Assembly: GCA_028583605.1 (NCBI GenBank)
Contig: CM053329.1
Span: 9,796,001 to 9,860,000 of the forward strand
Source: Dastarcus helophoroides
Lineage: Eukaryota; Arthropoda; Insecta; Coleoptera; Bothrideridae
DNA length: 64,000 nt
Direction of reading: 5' to 3'
Positions 1 through 11,878 of this stretch are shown in pieces; position 1 is the first letter of the stretch, and every line of letters begins with the position of its first letter. Made by a program: the position numbers and the translations under genes. Below the pieces are notes generated by a model, which did not search any database, was not told the DNA's origin, and worked only from the letters and a program-made list of their open reading frames with translations.

Positions 1-1370
1 TCTATTTGAAAAAGTCACAAATTCACGTGTGAAACTCTAGAGCAGTTATAATCGTGTCCGTCGAACTTTTTTATCATTGTTGAATTTTCTAGCCCTTTTC
101 ACTGTAACAAAGGCTCATGTGGGATGAAATTACGAGGCTCGAATCAAAAGAGGAGAATAAATATGTGCATTCTGTCTCTGTTATGGAAGTTGAAAGCTGA
201 ACATTTTGGTCCATATTTAGAATTTCGTAACTGCAAAATCTTGTTGTCATTATTTAGAAAAAAACAGAAGATAAACAACAAAATATCTTGGTTATACAAC
301 AAATACAATTAAGTGTTTTCGGTTTGTGGGGAAAAATATTTATGGATATAGAGTGATCGAATAAGATAAAATATTACTCTGTAATGCTTCTTGAAGTGTT
401 CGTTCTGGAGAAATTGGAGTAATTCACATTAGGGATACCATTCCATATTTACCTGTTACTTTCCGCCATGCTTTTACGATTAATCAGCACTTCTTAAAAA
501 TAATATGAATTGAAACAAAATTTAGAACTGACAATTGAGATAATTCTAAACAAATATAAATCAACTACTGTTCTAAGAAAATAGGAAATACCCAATTCCG
601 TTCCGTTTCTAGGGATTGTCCAAGCAACAAGCTCCAATTGTTGTACATAAAGCCATGTTTTGCATTTCGAGAACATGTTAGTCATTCGGATCTAACAGCC
701 GCCTAGTCGACGAGTGTGATAAGGTGAAAAGTAAAATGGTGTATTCGACGCTTTACAAGGGTCCAATATCTTTATACGTAAATCTTCGTGTGCTCCATAT
801 AAGGAACGACACAAGCTCTGAGCTCTGGATATCGAGAAATTCATAGCTTGGCGTATGATCACATTTTTATGTCTTTATTGCCGGCGATGTGTGTTATTGT
901 TATCGAAATTTATTACGCTGCATTTCCCAAATCAAAAGCACATAAATAAGCCTGTAATGTTGTTCCTGATTTCACCATGTAAACTAAGGTTACCAATTTG
1001 GATCTGAAGTTTGTCTATTCCTCACATAAAAATAATATTCTACTGATGTAGATATAGGGCTTTCATTCTTCAGTAGTTTTTGACAAACAAAACAACATGG
1101 ACTTTAATCTTCATCCACCTTACGCGCTTGATTTGACTTCGTTCAACTTTTTCCTTTATCTAAAATGAAAATGAGTTGATTTAAATAATGCTGTTGTTGT
1201 TGTTGTTGCTGTTGGATAAATTGTGTTAAAAGGATTCGTTCGTTCTATTTTAAACAATTTGGAATATATTTCATTGTAAGAAATTGTAAAATGATCTTCA
1301 TGGTTTATAATTTTTAACCAAATATTATTAAATTAATTACTCTTTATTTATTAATCACATCTATCATTTT
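1..1370. other. No recognisable gene
   Basis: AT-rich sequence with only short, unrecognised reading frames on both strands. The one low-complexity feature is a short GTT/TTG trinucleotide run near 1190-1213. I see no repeat partner for this stretch elsewhere in the window. Confidence 0.6.
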
Positions 1371-2575
1371 TACCAGGCAACCATTAAAGTTCGTGCGGTT
1401 TTTCTTTATTGTCTACTTTTATGAATTATATTTAGTAAACAGGAAGTAGTGGTGGGGTAATTTTGAATATAGGTTAAAACTTATGTCAGGGAGTATCATT
1501 TAGTGTATTCAATAAGTTAGATTACTTTGAATTAAAGTGCAAAATCTTTACTAGAGTATGGCCGTGTTAAATGTAGCTGAACGGACGGGTCAGAAAGGGT
1601 TTAAGAAATTTGCCTCAGGAGATGAAAATCTGGAAGATGAACCTCGCTCCGGAAGACCAGCAACGATCAACAACGACGATATCAAGCTTTCGATTAAGCA
1701 GGATTCAAGTCAAACATGTCAAGCTCTTGCCTTAATATTTAATGTGAGTGATGAAACTATTCACATATATTTGCACCAGCTTGGGAAACGATGGAAGTCA
1801 AGCAAATGGGTACCACACGAATTGAGTGAAATGAACAAATTAAAGCGCTTAACAATTTGTTCATCGTTGCTTTTCTTGCCACAACTTAATGTCGTTTTTT
1901 GACCGGATGTTGACGTGGGATGAAAAATGGGTTTTATACAGCAACAATAAGCGCTCATATCATTGGCTATCTAGTAAAGATCCGTTGCCGCTGACTACTA
2001 AACCAAATATTTATTAACAAAAGATTCTGTCATGTGTATGCGTGTATGGTGGACTACAGCAGGTATAGTTCACTATGAGCTTCTGCCAAGTGGACAAACC
2101 GTTACTGCTAAAATCTACTTAGCACAACTTAACAGAGTTGTGGTCGCTCTAAGCCAAAAACAGCCTGCTTTGGCGAACAGAAAAGGTGTTGTCTTCCATC
2201 AAGACAACGCAAGACCACACACAGCAAGAATCACGCAGGAAACTATAGCGCGACTACAATGGGAAGTTCTACTTCACCCTTTGTACTCACTAGACCTTGC
2301 CCTAAGTGACTACCACCTGTTTTTGGCCTCGGACAACCAAATGCGGGATCGGCGATTTGAAAATAGAGAGGTTTTGGAAAATGGGGTGATACACTTTCTC
2401 AATCCCCAAAAGCAAAATTTTTACAAAAATGGGATATATGATCTTGTGTCTAGATGGGAAAGGGTAATACTTGATAAGGGTGATTATTTTTCAAAATAAA
2501 TATAAGTGTAACCCATTTTTTGTGTTACTATTTCTTAACCTTCAAAACCGCACGAACGTTTTTGGTTGCCTGGTA
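1371..2575 (+). mobile_element. mariner-type DNA transposon
   Basis: A complete but mutated mariner element of about 1.2 kb. The two ends are inverted repeats of about 30 bp beginning TACCAGGCAACC (left, 1371-1403) and ending GGTTGCCTGGTA (right, 2543-2575). They share the inner block GTTCGTGCGGTTTT and differ at a few positions. The outermost TA on each side (1371-1372 and 2574-2575) is the expected duplicated TA target. A broken transposase fills the interior. The size and TIR layout are normal for the mariner family. Confidence 0.9.
1558..2499 (+). pseudogene. mariner transposase, D,D34D, frameshifted
   Basis: A mariner-family transposase that would cut and paste the surrounding element. 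The N-terminal part (1558-1872) has the helix-turn-helix region with a PRSGRP-type linker. A frame change near 1873 moves the reading to the frame carrying TWDEKW with the first catalytic Asp (about 1912-1930). A second change near 2015-2030 leads to the frame with WWTTAGIVHYELLPSG, HQDNARPH (second Asp) and LALSDYHLF (third Asp). Exactly 34 residues lie between the second and third Asp, the mariner signature. The catalytic triad survives, but the two frameshifts mean no functional protein from this copy. Its TIRs lie 180 bp upstream and 45 bp downstream. Confidence 0.9.
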
Positions 2576-3100
2576 TTTCTACTTCTTGTGTTTGAACCCG
2601 ATTATCCTCATCTGAGAAATTTATCCAAGTTAGCTTGCAATTAAGTTAAAGCCAGGAGGTCAGGTTAACTGATTAAGATCAAAAATCCTGATGGCGCCTA
2701 AAATCCATGTCGTTACTGTAACTATTATCTTTCCTTCAAAATAACATACTCCTAAGAAAGGCGTTAGTTATAATCTGTATGTTCTGAGGATGGAAGAAAT
2801 TTTAGTGAGATATATTCACGACCTCCAAGGGTCCTAAGCTTGAAGTGTTGGAACACGGCCATTCCGGAGCACGGCCCTCCTTGAACTACACCAATAAAGA
2901 TAACCGCGTATCCCTACCTTCGGTGTTGTGCAGCCTCAAGAATGCCGGAGCACCGTGCATAAATATCCCCAATTATCTGGGTCATTTGGCAGCCCGACAC
3001 GGGACTACCCTTAAAAAGCGTTCAACCTTTTCCATGCTTAGTAGGTAGTAGTGGTAGTAGGTAGTAGTAGGTCGTAGATAGTAGACACTCTGATGAGCAA
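2576..3100. other. Intergenic; GC-richer block with TAG-rich tail
   Basis: No gene recognised. A relatively GC-rich block at about 2820-3040 is followed by a TAG/GTAGTAG-rich tail (3040-3085), which resembles the 3' end of a SINE or LINE on the plus strand. An unbroken 67-codon frame (2845-3048) has no recognised motif. I could not find promoter boxes or a source family, so the retroposon reading is only a suggestion. Confidence 0.35.
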
Positions 3101-4165
3101 AGGCCATAGGACGATAAGCATAGTGAATCGGCCCCAGAAAGATATCTGGACCACTTTTTAAGAATGATGTGTTGCTACTAATGAGATTCTTTGATCCTGC
3201 AAGTTTCAGATCTCTATTTATTTAAGTTTTTGAAAAAATCGAAAAAGTCCTAAAAAAAGGCGAAAAATAGAAAAAAAAATTTTTTGCTCAAAAACGACCC
3301 AATCGATTTAAATAAAATTTGAAAACATTATAGAAATATACATAGGCTATATTCCAAAAAATTACCAGTCCATATTCATTATGTTATTTAGGAAAAACGG
3401 GCAATTTTTTTCAAAATTATTTTTTTCTTTATGTAACGTTCTAGAACAATTTTGAAACTAATTTCTGTTTATGTGTTTTTTGATGTGGAATATTCTTGCA
3501 AATTCTATAACTAATCAAAAAGGTACGCCACATTGAAAAAAAAATCCGATTTTTCCATTAAAAAATGGATTTATATTTCAATTTCTGGATTATTGGGCTC
3601 ATCTCAGAGAGTATAATCCTACTAATAGTTTAATATAACTTTGCAAGTTTCAAGGTTATGTTTATTTTTTTGTTTGGAAAAATTGGAAAAAAACAAAAAA
3701 TAGAAAAATATTTTTTTTCAAATCGCGTAAAACCGGTTTCAATGAAATTTGAAAATATTAGAGAGGTATATGAATGCTTTACTCAAAAAAGGACTATTAG
3801 CTCCTTTATAACCTTAATAATAATTATTAGAGACGTTATAGAGCAGTTTTAAAGTTAAATTTCTTAATGTGTTTTTTGATATAGAATAATCTCTGGAATT
3901 CCTAAATTAAATAAACATCGATTTATTTCAATGTGTTTTATATTACTGAAACAGAAACAAAAAATTCAAAAAAATTATGAGATATTTCTTACTAAAATAT
4001 TATAGTAAGTTTATTAAAAAAATAAATTATAAACTAAATATATTAAGATCTTGATAATTTTACTTTAAATATTTTTTGCATTTTAAAATACCAATATAAT
4101 ATAATCTACAATTATTAATCAATATGCTTGTAAAATGATTTAATCAGAAAACTAAACGATTCGAG
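3101..4165 (+). repeat. Left arm of a long inverted repeat (two internal subunits)
   Basis: This arm matches the reverse complement of 15370-17797 once the 1.25 kb insertion in that copy is discounted. Shared blocks include AAAGGCCATAGGACGAT at the outer edge, ATCGGCCCCAGAA, TGTTGCTACTAAT, and near the inner end TTTTGCATTTTAAAATA. Within the arm a unit of about 430 bp is repeated: TGCAAGTTTCA followed by a poly-A/T stretch and a TGTGTTTTTTGAT block occurs at about 3190-3490 and again at about 3640-3885. No coding function is seen; the short frame at 3658-3852 is not recognised. Confidence 0.75.
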
Positions 4166-4499
4166 CGATTCTTTTCAAAATCAATGGGCTTCTATTCTTA
4201 GAAAACCATAAAAACAAGAATATCAAAAATCAGTCAAAAATTGCGACCTGTCGCATGATCAGAAACGTAAACATAGATCGACGGATGGAAAGACGTGATT
4301 CAATGGGGAATTTTTGACTTAATAACCGTTTCGAAATGTAGCAAATGATAATTTGTTTTAGAAAAAACTCTCTTCTATTCAAAATGGTATATTACAACTG
4401 ATTTGGTTGACATCAGTCATCTAAGATATTAACTATAATTTTATGGCGAAAAATCGAGTTTTTGGTATTTATCGATAGTAGAGCAACCGACGCAATGGT
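4166..4499. other. No recognisable gene between arm and LINE
   Basis: AT-rich sequence between the inner end of the left inverted arm and the 3' tail of the minus-strand LINE. No motif, repeat or reading frame could be assigned. Confidence 0.5.
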
Positions 4500-4671
4500 C
4501 ATAGTAGTAGTAGTAGTAGTTTATTTTAAATGCATAAAATACATATTAATTACAAATGGTTCATAAAAGAATGTTACAATAATAATAATAATAAATAAAC
4601 ACATATTATGACAAAATGACAATAAATTAATCTAACATTTAAAAAAAATACACATATATAAAATTCCGAAG

Positions 4672-6742
4672 CTATTTTCTATGGATAATTTTTGGTAAAA
4701 GACTCTTAAATTGATAGGGAGAATTAGAATTTTTTATTGCAACAAGTAAGTTGTTGAATTCACATAAACCATCAAAAAATAGTGATCTTTTGGTACTTTG
4801 CTTTTTAACTGTGTTTATATAAAAGTTTGTGTTGCAGGCATTATAGTTGTGAATATCTCTAACATTGATTGGGGAAATTTTTAAATAATTCGGCCAAAGA
4901 TTTCTAGTTATTTTAAAAATAAAGCACATGTTAATATAGAACAAATATTGTTTTGCGAACAAAAACTGGAGACATTTAAGCATGAAGTCAACATTAACAT
5001 GATTATTGCATCGCAAAAAGATTCTTAATGCTCTATTTTGTAATAGTTGTCGTTTATTTAAGAGCTCTTGAGTGAAATATTAGGTAATTGTTGGGCAATA
5101 GATTAATAAAGGAACAATCTATGACTTATAGAGGTCAATACTACCAGGAAGATTTAAAGATTGACAAATGCGCCAAAAATATTCAACTGTAGATAAAAGT
5201 TTATTAATAGTAATCTTAGCATGATTTTTTAAGTTCAGGAATGAATCTATAATAATACCCAAGTATTTGATCTCATTGACATATTCTAAATTTGTTTGGT
5301 TTAATATTATAGGTCGTATATTAGATGTATCATAGCTTCCCATTATCATTACTTTGGATTTGTTTGTGTTAATCTGCAATTTATTTGTTTGTAACCAGTG
5401 ACTCTTTGAATCTAGCACTAAGTTTATTTTATCAAGAGCACTGTCAATGTTATCATCAAGTACAGTAACAAGTATATCATCCGAAAAAAGGTTTAAGAAT
5501 GTATTTGGATCACTAATAACATTATTAATGTCATTGATATACAATAAAAATAATATTGGCCCCAGGATCGGTCCTTGTGGAACTCCATAAATGTTGTCGA
5601 CAAGATTAGAGGAAAATCCATCGATCGTTGTTCTCTGACTTCTACCAAATAGATATGAACTAAACCATTGTACTGTAGAATCATGAAAGCCCACATTTTC
5701 CAGTTCTACTAGAAGAATCTATCTATCAATAGTTTCGAAAGAATGTTTTAAGTCGAGGAATGTTGCAATGGCTACACAATTATTATTGTCCAACCATTTT
5801 TTTCATTTTCATAGTACTAATTGCAGAGAAGATTCACAGGACTGTTTGTCACGACAACCCCATTGCTGTTCAATTAAAATATTGTTGGAGTTTATGTAAT
5901 TAATAAATTGGGTGTCTATTAATGATTCAAAAACTTTTTCGAGGTATAGCATAGTACTAACAGGTCTGTAATCACTGGGTTGTATTGAATTCGGTACTTT
6001 TTGTTTAGGGAAAATTAATGATGTGTTGGGAAAGTGTAGTAGAAATTGATTTATTGTATATATTGGTCAATTTGGTTGCAATGAACCCTCCGCCGGCTTC
6101 TATGACAGATTTGGTGACTAAATCAATCGATGAATTTTTTGTGTTCCTAATGGCCTTTGATACTTCTTCGTATGTAAATGATTTCAGGATAAACCTACTC
6201 GCAATAGGTTCATTTGAACTAGTTGTTCTTGTCGATGGGTTTGATTGTACTAATAGTTTAATGCTATTTACAATAAATCTGTTATAATTTTCAGCAGTGT
6301 CTTGGGGATTAGTTAAATTAATATTATCAAATTCCCTTTTTGCGGGAGAAGTTTTTTGAGCAACGTCCATAATTTCTCTAAGTTCTTTCCACATCTATTT
6401 GCTATCATTTTTGTTTTGATTAATTAAATTTGTACAGCAATTTTTCTTTTTCTTCCTTATGGTCACATTATATCTTAATCTTCTGTATTCTTTCCAAATG
6501 TCGGTGGACTTAATCAAAATTGCTCTCTGGGAATATAAATCTCGATGTTTAGCTAACTCTTTTATTTCCGTGTCGTACCATTTATTTTTACTATTATTTA
6601 CGGTAAATGTTCTTAAAGGTGCAAATTCATCCAAGGCGATAGTGATATTTTCATAAAATACGTCCAGCATAGAATTTACATTATTATTTGAAGGATTCCA
6701 ATTCATTGTTTCCAGTTTTACTTGGAATAAATTTTTGTTCAT
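4672..6742 (-). pseudogene. LINE ORF2: reverse transcriptase and C-terminal part
   Basis: The reverse transcriptase portion of the LINE. Reading from 6742 downward, the linker after the endonuclease (WYDTEIKELAKHRD) is followed by the region with NSSIDLVTKS and then, after a break, a DLKHSFETIDR box corresponding to the usual D..KAFD..DH motif (about 5740). The palm has GVPQGPILGPILFLLYINDI, then LFSDD at the catalytic site where the family usually has FADD or YADD, and the thumb-region KYLGIIID. The C-terminal tail includes IHNYNACNTNFY. At least three in-frame stops or frame changes separate the blocks. Without a TE context it could be taken for a host gene, but the motifs are diagnostic. 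Confidence 0.9.
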
Positions 6743-6817
6743 TCTAGTAATGTTTCGGTGTGAGATTGTGTTTATAATATTTTCCCGTGGTTTAAACGTT
6801 GACTTATTTTTTTGATT

Positions 6818-7127
6818 TTATGAGATTTCTAACATTAAATGGTCTGATATTCTTGGTTTATGTAATACTTTAGCCGGAATGTTTATACAATTAGTTAATA
6901 CCAAGTCAATAAGTGTCCGACTGCGTGATGTAATTCTAGTATAATCAGTAATTAGTTGTACAGACCCCTTTTCAAGCATTATTTCTAGTAATTTACTCGA
7001 ATAAGTAGTCTCCTTCTTTATATTGATGTTGAAATAGCCTAAAATATTCACATTGGGGACATTGATAAAAGGTCTTGTAAAAATGTGGTCGTACTAGAAG
7101 CAGGAGATTTGTATAGACAAATATAAA
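6818..7127 (-). pseudogene. LINE ORF2: endonuclease C-terminal half
   Basis: C-terminal half of the AP-like endonuclease that nicks target DNA for LINE insertion. ILGYFNIN corresponds to the family motif GDFN, with the catalytic-region Asp changed to Tyr. RTLIDLVLTN and the final RISDHLMLEI match the conserved SDH block that carries the catalytic His. A one-base frame change lies near 7053. The upstream edge at 7127 is the exact insertion point of the Tigger element; the first residues after that junction (IYICLYKSPAS) continue the frame of the N-terminal half at 12209. Confidence 0.85.
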
Positions 7128-7413
7128 TACACCTATCCCCGATTTGCACGGTAGATACGTTCCTGAGATAAACGTGTTAATCGAAAATTAAAATTTTTTA
7201 AGTCAAAATCGTGTAAATCGAAAAGCTTGCAGAAAATGCTTAATTTTGCTATTTAACAGTTGTGATTTTTTTCAATATTTTTAGGTGTACACAGAAATAA
7301 AAATAAAATGCATTGACAGGTTAATATATGTAATATATTACGGAAATACTGTTCCGTTATTTAATTACAATACATTAAACAGAAGAAGAAAAAATAAAAC
7401 CAAAGGTGTTTTA

Positions 7414-9162
7414 TTATCCTTCATCACTGTCAGAAATTACTCTCATTCTTTTTTTCGGAATCGAAGGTTCGAATTCACTTTCATCACTCGAAGTTATTTG
7501 TGCCGATTCGATGTTTGAAGCAGAAATATTTACATTATGAGAGATGGTAATAAAATCGGTTATTAACAATTGCTTCGAATTTTTTGTAAGATCTTTGTAA
7601 ACTTCTTCATATTGAGCCAAGCAGCGATTTATGTCACGTTGGAATCGTAAAGCCCTTTCAACGTTTGTGTCACTTTGTATAAAATGATTACCCAGCTTTC
7701 TTCCCAATGCGAGTCTTTCGCGGATGAGTTTAGCAGTGAATGTTACTGGTACTAATTCCTCTTCATCAGATTTGTCAGACTCACTTTCGCAAACTAAGTT
7801 AACTAAATCATCCTCACTTAGTTCTTTATCAGCTATTAACTCTGCGATATCATCATCAGTAAAATCATCAAAACCTTCTCCGCCCAATGAATGCGCCATC
7901 TGTACTATCTGCGAATATTCATCATTTAACGTTGAAATGGAATGTTCATTTTTGATTACATTTGGCCACAATTTTTTCCAACAGCTATTGAGCGTTGTTT
8001 GCTTAATCGCAGTGTATGATAAGGCGATATGCTTCACACAGTCTAATATTGTAAAATTTTTCCAAGCACTAATAACTGTTAAAGATTCATTGTTCTCCAT
8101 TTGTTCCAAAATATATGTAAAGGCTCGTTTTATGTACAAAGCTTTAAAAGTAGAAATTATGCCTTGGCCCAATGGTTGTAATAATGAAGTTGTATTTTTT
8201 GGTAATAATTTTACTTAACGTTCTCATATTCTAGATCTTGTCGGTGACCCGGCGCATTGTCAATTAACAAAAACACTTTAAAAGGCAATCCCTTTGAACT
8301 TAAATATTTTTGGCATCTGGGATAAAACATTCATGAAACCATTCAGTAAACATTGCAGCACTAACCCACGCTTTCTTATTAGCCCTCCAATAAACGGGAA
8401 GATTATTGATGTTTACTCCTTTAAAGGCACTGGGCATTTTTGATTTGTTAATCACTAATGGTTTCATAATATAATCTCCTGAAGCATTGCTACAGAAAAG
8501 AATTGTTATGCGATCTTTTGCTGCTTTATGACCACTAGCCGATTTATAAAATTTTGAGACATAAGTCCTTTCAGGCATTTTTTTCCAGAATAACCCTGAC
8601 TCATCAGCATTGAAAACCTGATCAGGGGTGTATGAATTGTCGTTAATAATCTGCAAAATTTGCTGGATATTCTTGGGCTGCATCTACGTCGCCAGAAGCC
8701 AGTTCACCTTTTAATTTTAAGCTGTGTAAAGAATGTCTTATTTTAAATCTTTCAAACCAGCCATGACTTGCCAAAAAATTTGGCTTCTTTTCAGTTGAAG
8801 AAGAAGATGGTAATTGCTCTACAGTCAATTTTTTCGTAAATTCGTAATGCTTTATTTGTTATTGCGCTTGTATCAATGGGTACTCTTTTTTGTGTTTGAT
8901 CTTCTATCCAAAGCATTAACGCTTTCTCCATTTTTTCCATTGCGATATTTCTGGTGTATGATGTTGTGCCCATACTCGTGGTATTGCCAGCTGCAACACT
9001 CTTTCTAATTGTGTTTTCTTTTGTTCTAATAGTTCTTATTGTAGCTTCGTTCATGCTATATGATTTTGCAACATCTACTACTCTATCTCCCTTTCGTAAG
9101 CGATTCAAAATTTCGATTTTAGTTTCTAAAGAAATAATTTTTCTTTTAACTTCTTTCTTCAT
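7414..9162 (-). pseudogene. Tigger transposase (CENP-B-type HTH plus DDE_1 domain)
   Basis: The transposase of the surrounding Tigger element. The start at 9162 opens KKEVKRKIISLETKIEILNR, the psq/CENP-B N-terminal HTH. The second DNA-binding region has WFERFKIRHSL (about 8760-8730). The DDE_1 catalytic core shows NADESGLFWKKMPERTY (first Asp, about 8620), LLIDNAPGH (second Asp, about 8255) and LLQPLGQGIIS, where the usual MDQG third Asp has become Gly (about 8170). An acidic C-terminal tail follows to 7414. Frame changes lie near 8800-8830, 8650-8680 and around 8200-8300. The lost third Asp plus the frameshifts make it inactive. Confidence 0.9.
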
Positions 9163-9199
9163 TATAAGCCTATAATTTTTTTTAATTTATGTTAATTTT

Positions 9200-9254
9200 G
9201 CTGTGATTAAAGTAAAATTCAGAGCGAAAAAATGCGGGAAATTTTGGAGGGAAA
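9200..9254 (+). repeat. 55-bp inverted repeat, left arm
   Basis: This arm starts GCTGTGATTAAAG and ends TTTTGGAGGGAAA. Its reverse complement occurs at 11824-11878 with a single mismatch. It lies just upstream of the Tigger transposase start and outside the piggyBac. A TTAA occurs shortly outside each arm. Confidence 0.9.
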
Positions 9255-9660
9255 ATTAAAAACTTTTATTTTTTATTAAATATTTATTTCTTTATTATAT
9301 TTTGAATAAAACTTTATCAAAGCGTAAGAGGAATTCTACCTATTGTTTATCGGTTAACTAAAGAAAATCAACAAATTATATATTATAATAATTGTTCATT
9401 AATTACAAGTACTAAGCGCCAAATAAGAACAAAATTATACCTTTAATAAAAGAACCAGTTGTTTTAACCTGTTAACCGGTAAATTAGCTATTGCTCAACT
9501 CGTCTCAGAACTTTTTGTTCGCAGCGATAAGTAATATCACACCTCAAATAATAAAAGAATATCGTTTTTAACCTTATGGTTTTTATTTATTTTGATAAAA
9601 TATTTTATATTTAAAATATAATTCAAAAGTATTCAATGTAAAACGCATTAATGGAACAAA

Positions 9661-10510
9661 TTATAAATATTTCGCAGTATGATATTGCTTGAAACAGTGT
9701 GGCATACACAAGGCAACACAGCAGTCAGGACACCAGAATCTCGATTTTCTCCTAATACCTTTGGAATAACACACTTTGCATCTCCTGGTTACGTTTACTC
9801 TTGAATTTTCGGATGATATATAATCCGCAAAATGTCTTTCAATTAGTCTAGATGGTTTTGATGTCAAAGAAGGGCGTCCCTTACTAGTAGATGGCGACTG
9901 TGAGACATTTCCGTATTTTTCGACATTTTTTTCGACAATTTCTATGAGAAAATGGAGCTTATCGAGGTGACCGCCATCTTTTTTGTATAGAAGATATGCA
10001 TCCACACCATGTCCAGTGAATGTAAAAAAATTTTATAGTCATATTTTTTTACTTGATTTCTAGCGATTTCATAAGTTTTCATTTGTCCGTCAGCAAGATC
10101 AACTCCTCCCATGTTTTTGTTATAGTCAACGATAACTTCCGGTTTTAATATCGTTTTCCCTCGTTTTTCCATTTCCACAAATTTATTGTCGTGGATCGTA
10201 CTCAATATAATTACGTCCCTTTTGTCTTTCCATTTCATAATCATTATTTTGTCCTTGTACCTTGCAATATATTCATCTTTTTTCAAAATACGAGATTTTA
10301 TATCAGATGGTATTCCTTTTCTATTTTTCCTCATTGTTCCTACAATATTGGTTTTTCTTCTGCACATCTCTTCAGCTAAATCAACACTAGTGTACCAATT
10401 ATCGAGGTATACCGTATGTCCATTTTCCAAAAAATCGTGACATAATTCAAGAACAATACGCTTTGCTGCCTTTTCTTCTGTGTAGTTCAAAACATACTGC
10501 GTATTTTTAC

Positions 10511-10560
<50 letters not shown>

Positions 10561-11295
10561 CAATTATGTATCCTGACTTACTTTCACACAGCATATACAA
10601 TTTAACACCAGATCGACTTCTTTTCGATGGAATATACTGTTTCCAAGATAGTCTTCCTTTCCATAACAAAAGAGACTCATCTATTGATAGTTCCTTATCT
10701 GGTACGTATAAAGCCTTGAATTTATTTTTCAAATAGTCCAAAATTGGATCGATTTTGTACGTTTTTGGGTTACACACTATTGGATCGAAAGCACTGTTAT
10801 CAGTAAAGTGTATAAATTTTGATAACAGTTGAACTCTTTTTTCTGACATAGTTTTATAAAAAAAAGGAGTCTCCAGACTTTCTCGCTTTGTAAAATAAAG
10901 CTCATACGAAGGTTTTCCTATTATTCCTTGCAAAATTAGTAAGGAAATGAATACCCTTATCTCTCGATTATTGGTGTCAACCCACGCGAGACGTCTTGAT
11001 CGCGGCTTCAAAGGACGATTTCTTTCAAAAAAGTGACCAGCATACTTGTTTGTTTGTTCCACAATAAGTGCTACAAAATTATCGTCTATAAATTTCTCAA
11101 AATAAAGAAGGCAATCTTTTTGTTCAAGTCCTTTAAATGTAAGTCCAAATTGAGACAAAAACGGAAAAGGCGGTTGTTTTACTCCCTCACTTTTCTATCC
11201 ATTCGATGTCGTTTATTTGCCCTCCCAGGCAATATTTCATCGTCACTTTCGATTATCTCAACAATGTTTTCTTTCTCAAAATAAGTTTTAGCCAT
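9661..11295 (-). pseudogene. piggyBac transposase, broken by frameshifts and an AT microsatellite
   Basis: A piggyBac transposase for TTAA-specific cut-and-paste. The likely start at 11295 reads MAKTYFEKENIVEIIESDDE. A stop and frame change follow before the main domain (11158-10487), which has LKPRSRRLAW, KELSIDESLLLWKGRLSWKQ (first catalytic Asp) and KLYMLCESKSGY. After an AT repeat the frame changes, and TVYLDNWYTS (second Asp) and NMGGVDLADG (third Asp) appear (10490-9942). A further frameshift near 10010 leads to the C-terminal Cys/His-rich finger CKVCYSKG..CPDCCVALC..H (9661-9830). All three Asp residues are preserved, suggesting fairly recent loss of function. Confidence 0.92.
10517..10555. 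repeat. (AT)n microsatellite inside the piggyBac transposase
   Basis: About 20 AT dinucleotides lie between the codons for GYIIDF and IYTGK of the transposase. The family has these blocks almost adjacent, so the repeat is an expansion within the coding sequence. It is read as an alternating Tyr-Ile run and coincides with a frame change. Confidence 0.9.
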
Positions 11296-11823
11296 ATTTT
11301 GTAGAAAATAAAAAGTACTTAAGTCATAAAGTTATTACTAATAAAAATATATAAAACACTGAAATTCATAATAAGAATATTCAAATCAGAAAGGTTATTA
11401 CTAACATGTAAGATACTGAAATGCAGACTAAAATGAATCCGAATTGTGGAAGCTTGAAGTATAGTTCATGCAGCACCTGTTTTCCCGTTAATAGCGCTCA
11501 AGTCACAGATTACAAGAACATGAAAATTCATGACGCATAGACAAAATGATGGCATATCTATAACCACTCTAAGATTTAATAGATAAGAACAACATAGAAC
11601 GTAATGCGTTCAATATATTACGATTAATTTCCATGACGAAAAATTTCGTCATGCCCATTGCAGTAGGCTTTTATGTATGACGAAATATTTCGTCATACCC
11701 AGTTAACAGGATTAATTCACCATAACTAGACTGTTTAACAAAAGTTTAATAATTAATTTTTATTTAAATTAAAATGTTTTGATATTTTTATTTTAACTAA
11801 ACCTATTTGGTAAATTGCCATCA

Positions 11824-11878
11824 TTTCCCTCCAAAATTTCCCGCATTTTTTCCCTCTGAATTTTACTTTAATCACAGC
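11824..11878 (-). repeat. 55-bp inverted repeat, right arm
   Basis: Reverse-complement partner of 9200-9254. The pair encloses the whole piggyBac plus about 320 bp of other DNA. It may mark a short element into which the piggyBac inserted, or subterminal repeats of the Tigger. Confidence 0.9.

Larger units (their letters stand above)
9464..11715 (-). mobile_element. piggyBac-like DNA transposon
   Basis: A 2.25 kb piggyBac element flanked by duplicated TTAA (9464-9467 and 11712-11715). The ends are short inverted repeats, CCTGTTAACCGG on the left and the complement of CCTGTTAACTGG on the right. Two perfect or near-perfect palindromes (11633-11652 and 11676-11697, core TGACGAAA..TTTCGTCA) lie just inside the right end. 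The interior carries a broken piggyBac transposase on the minus strand. The host sequence is the 5' non-coding region of the Tigger. Confidence 0.92.

Noticed and set aside
7724..8218. Plus-strand Ser-rich 164-codon frame
   Set aside because: It is antisense to the acidic C-terminal part of the Tigger transposase, which has clear family motifs.
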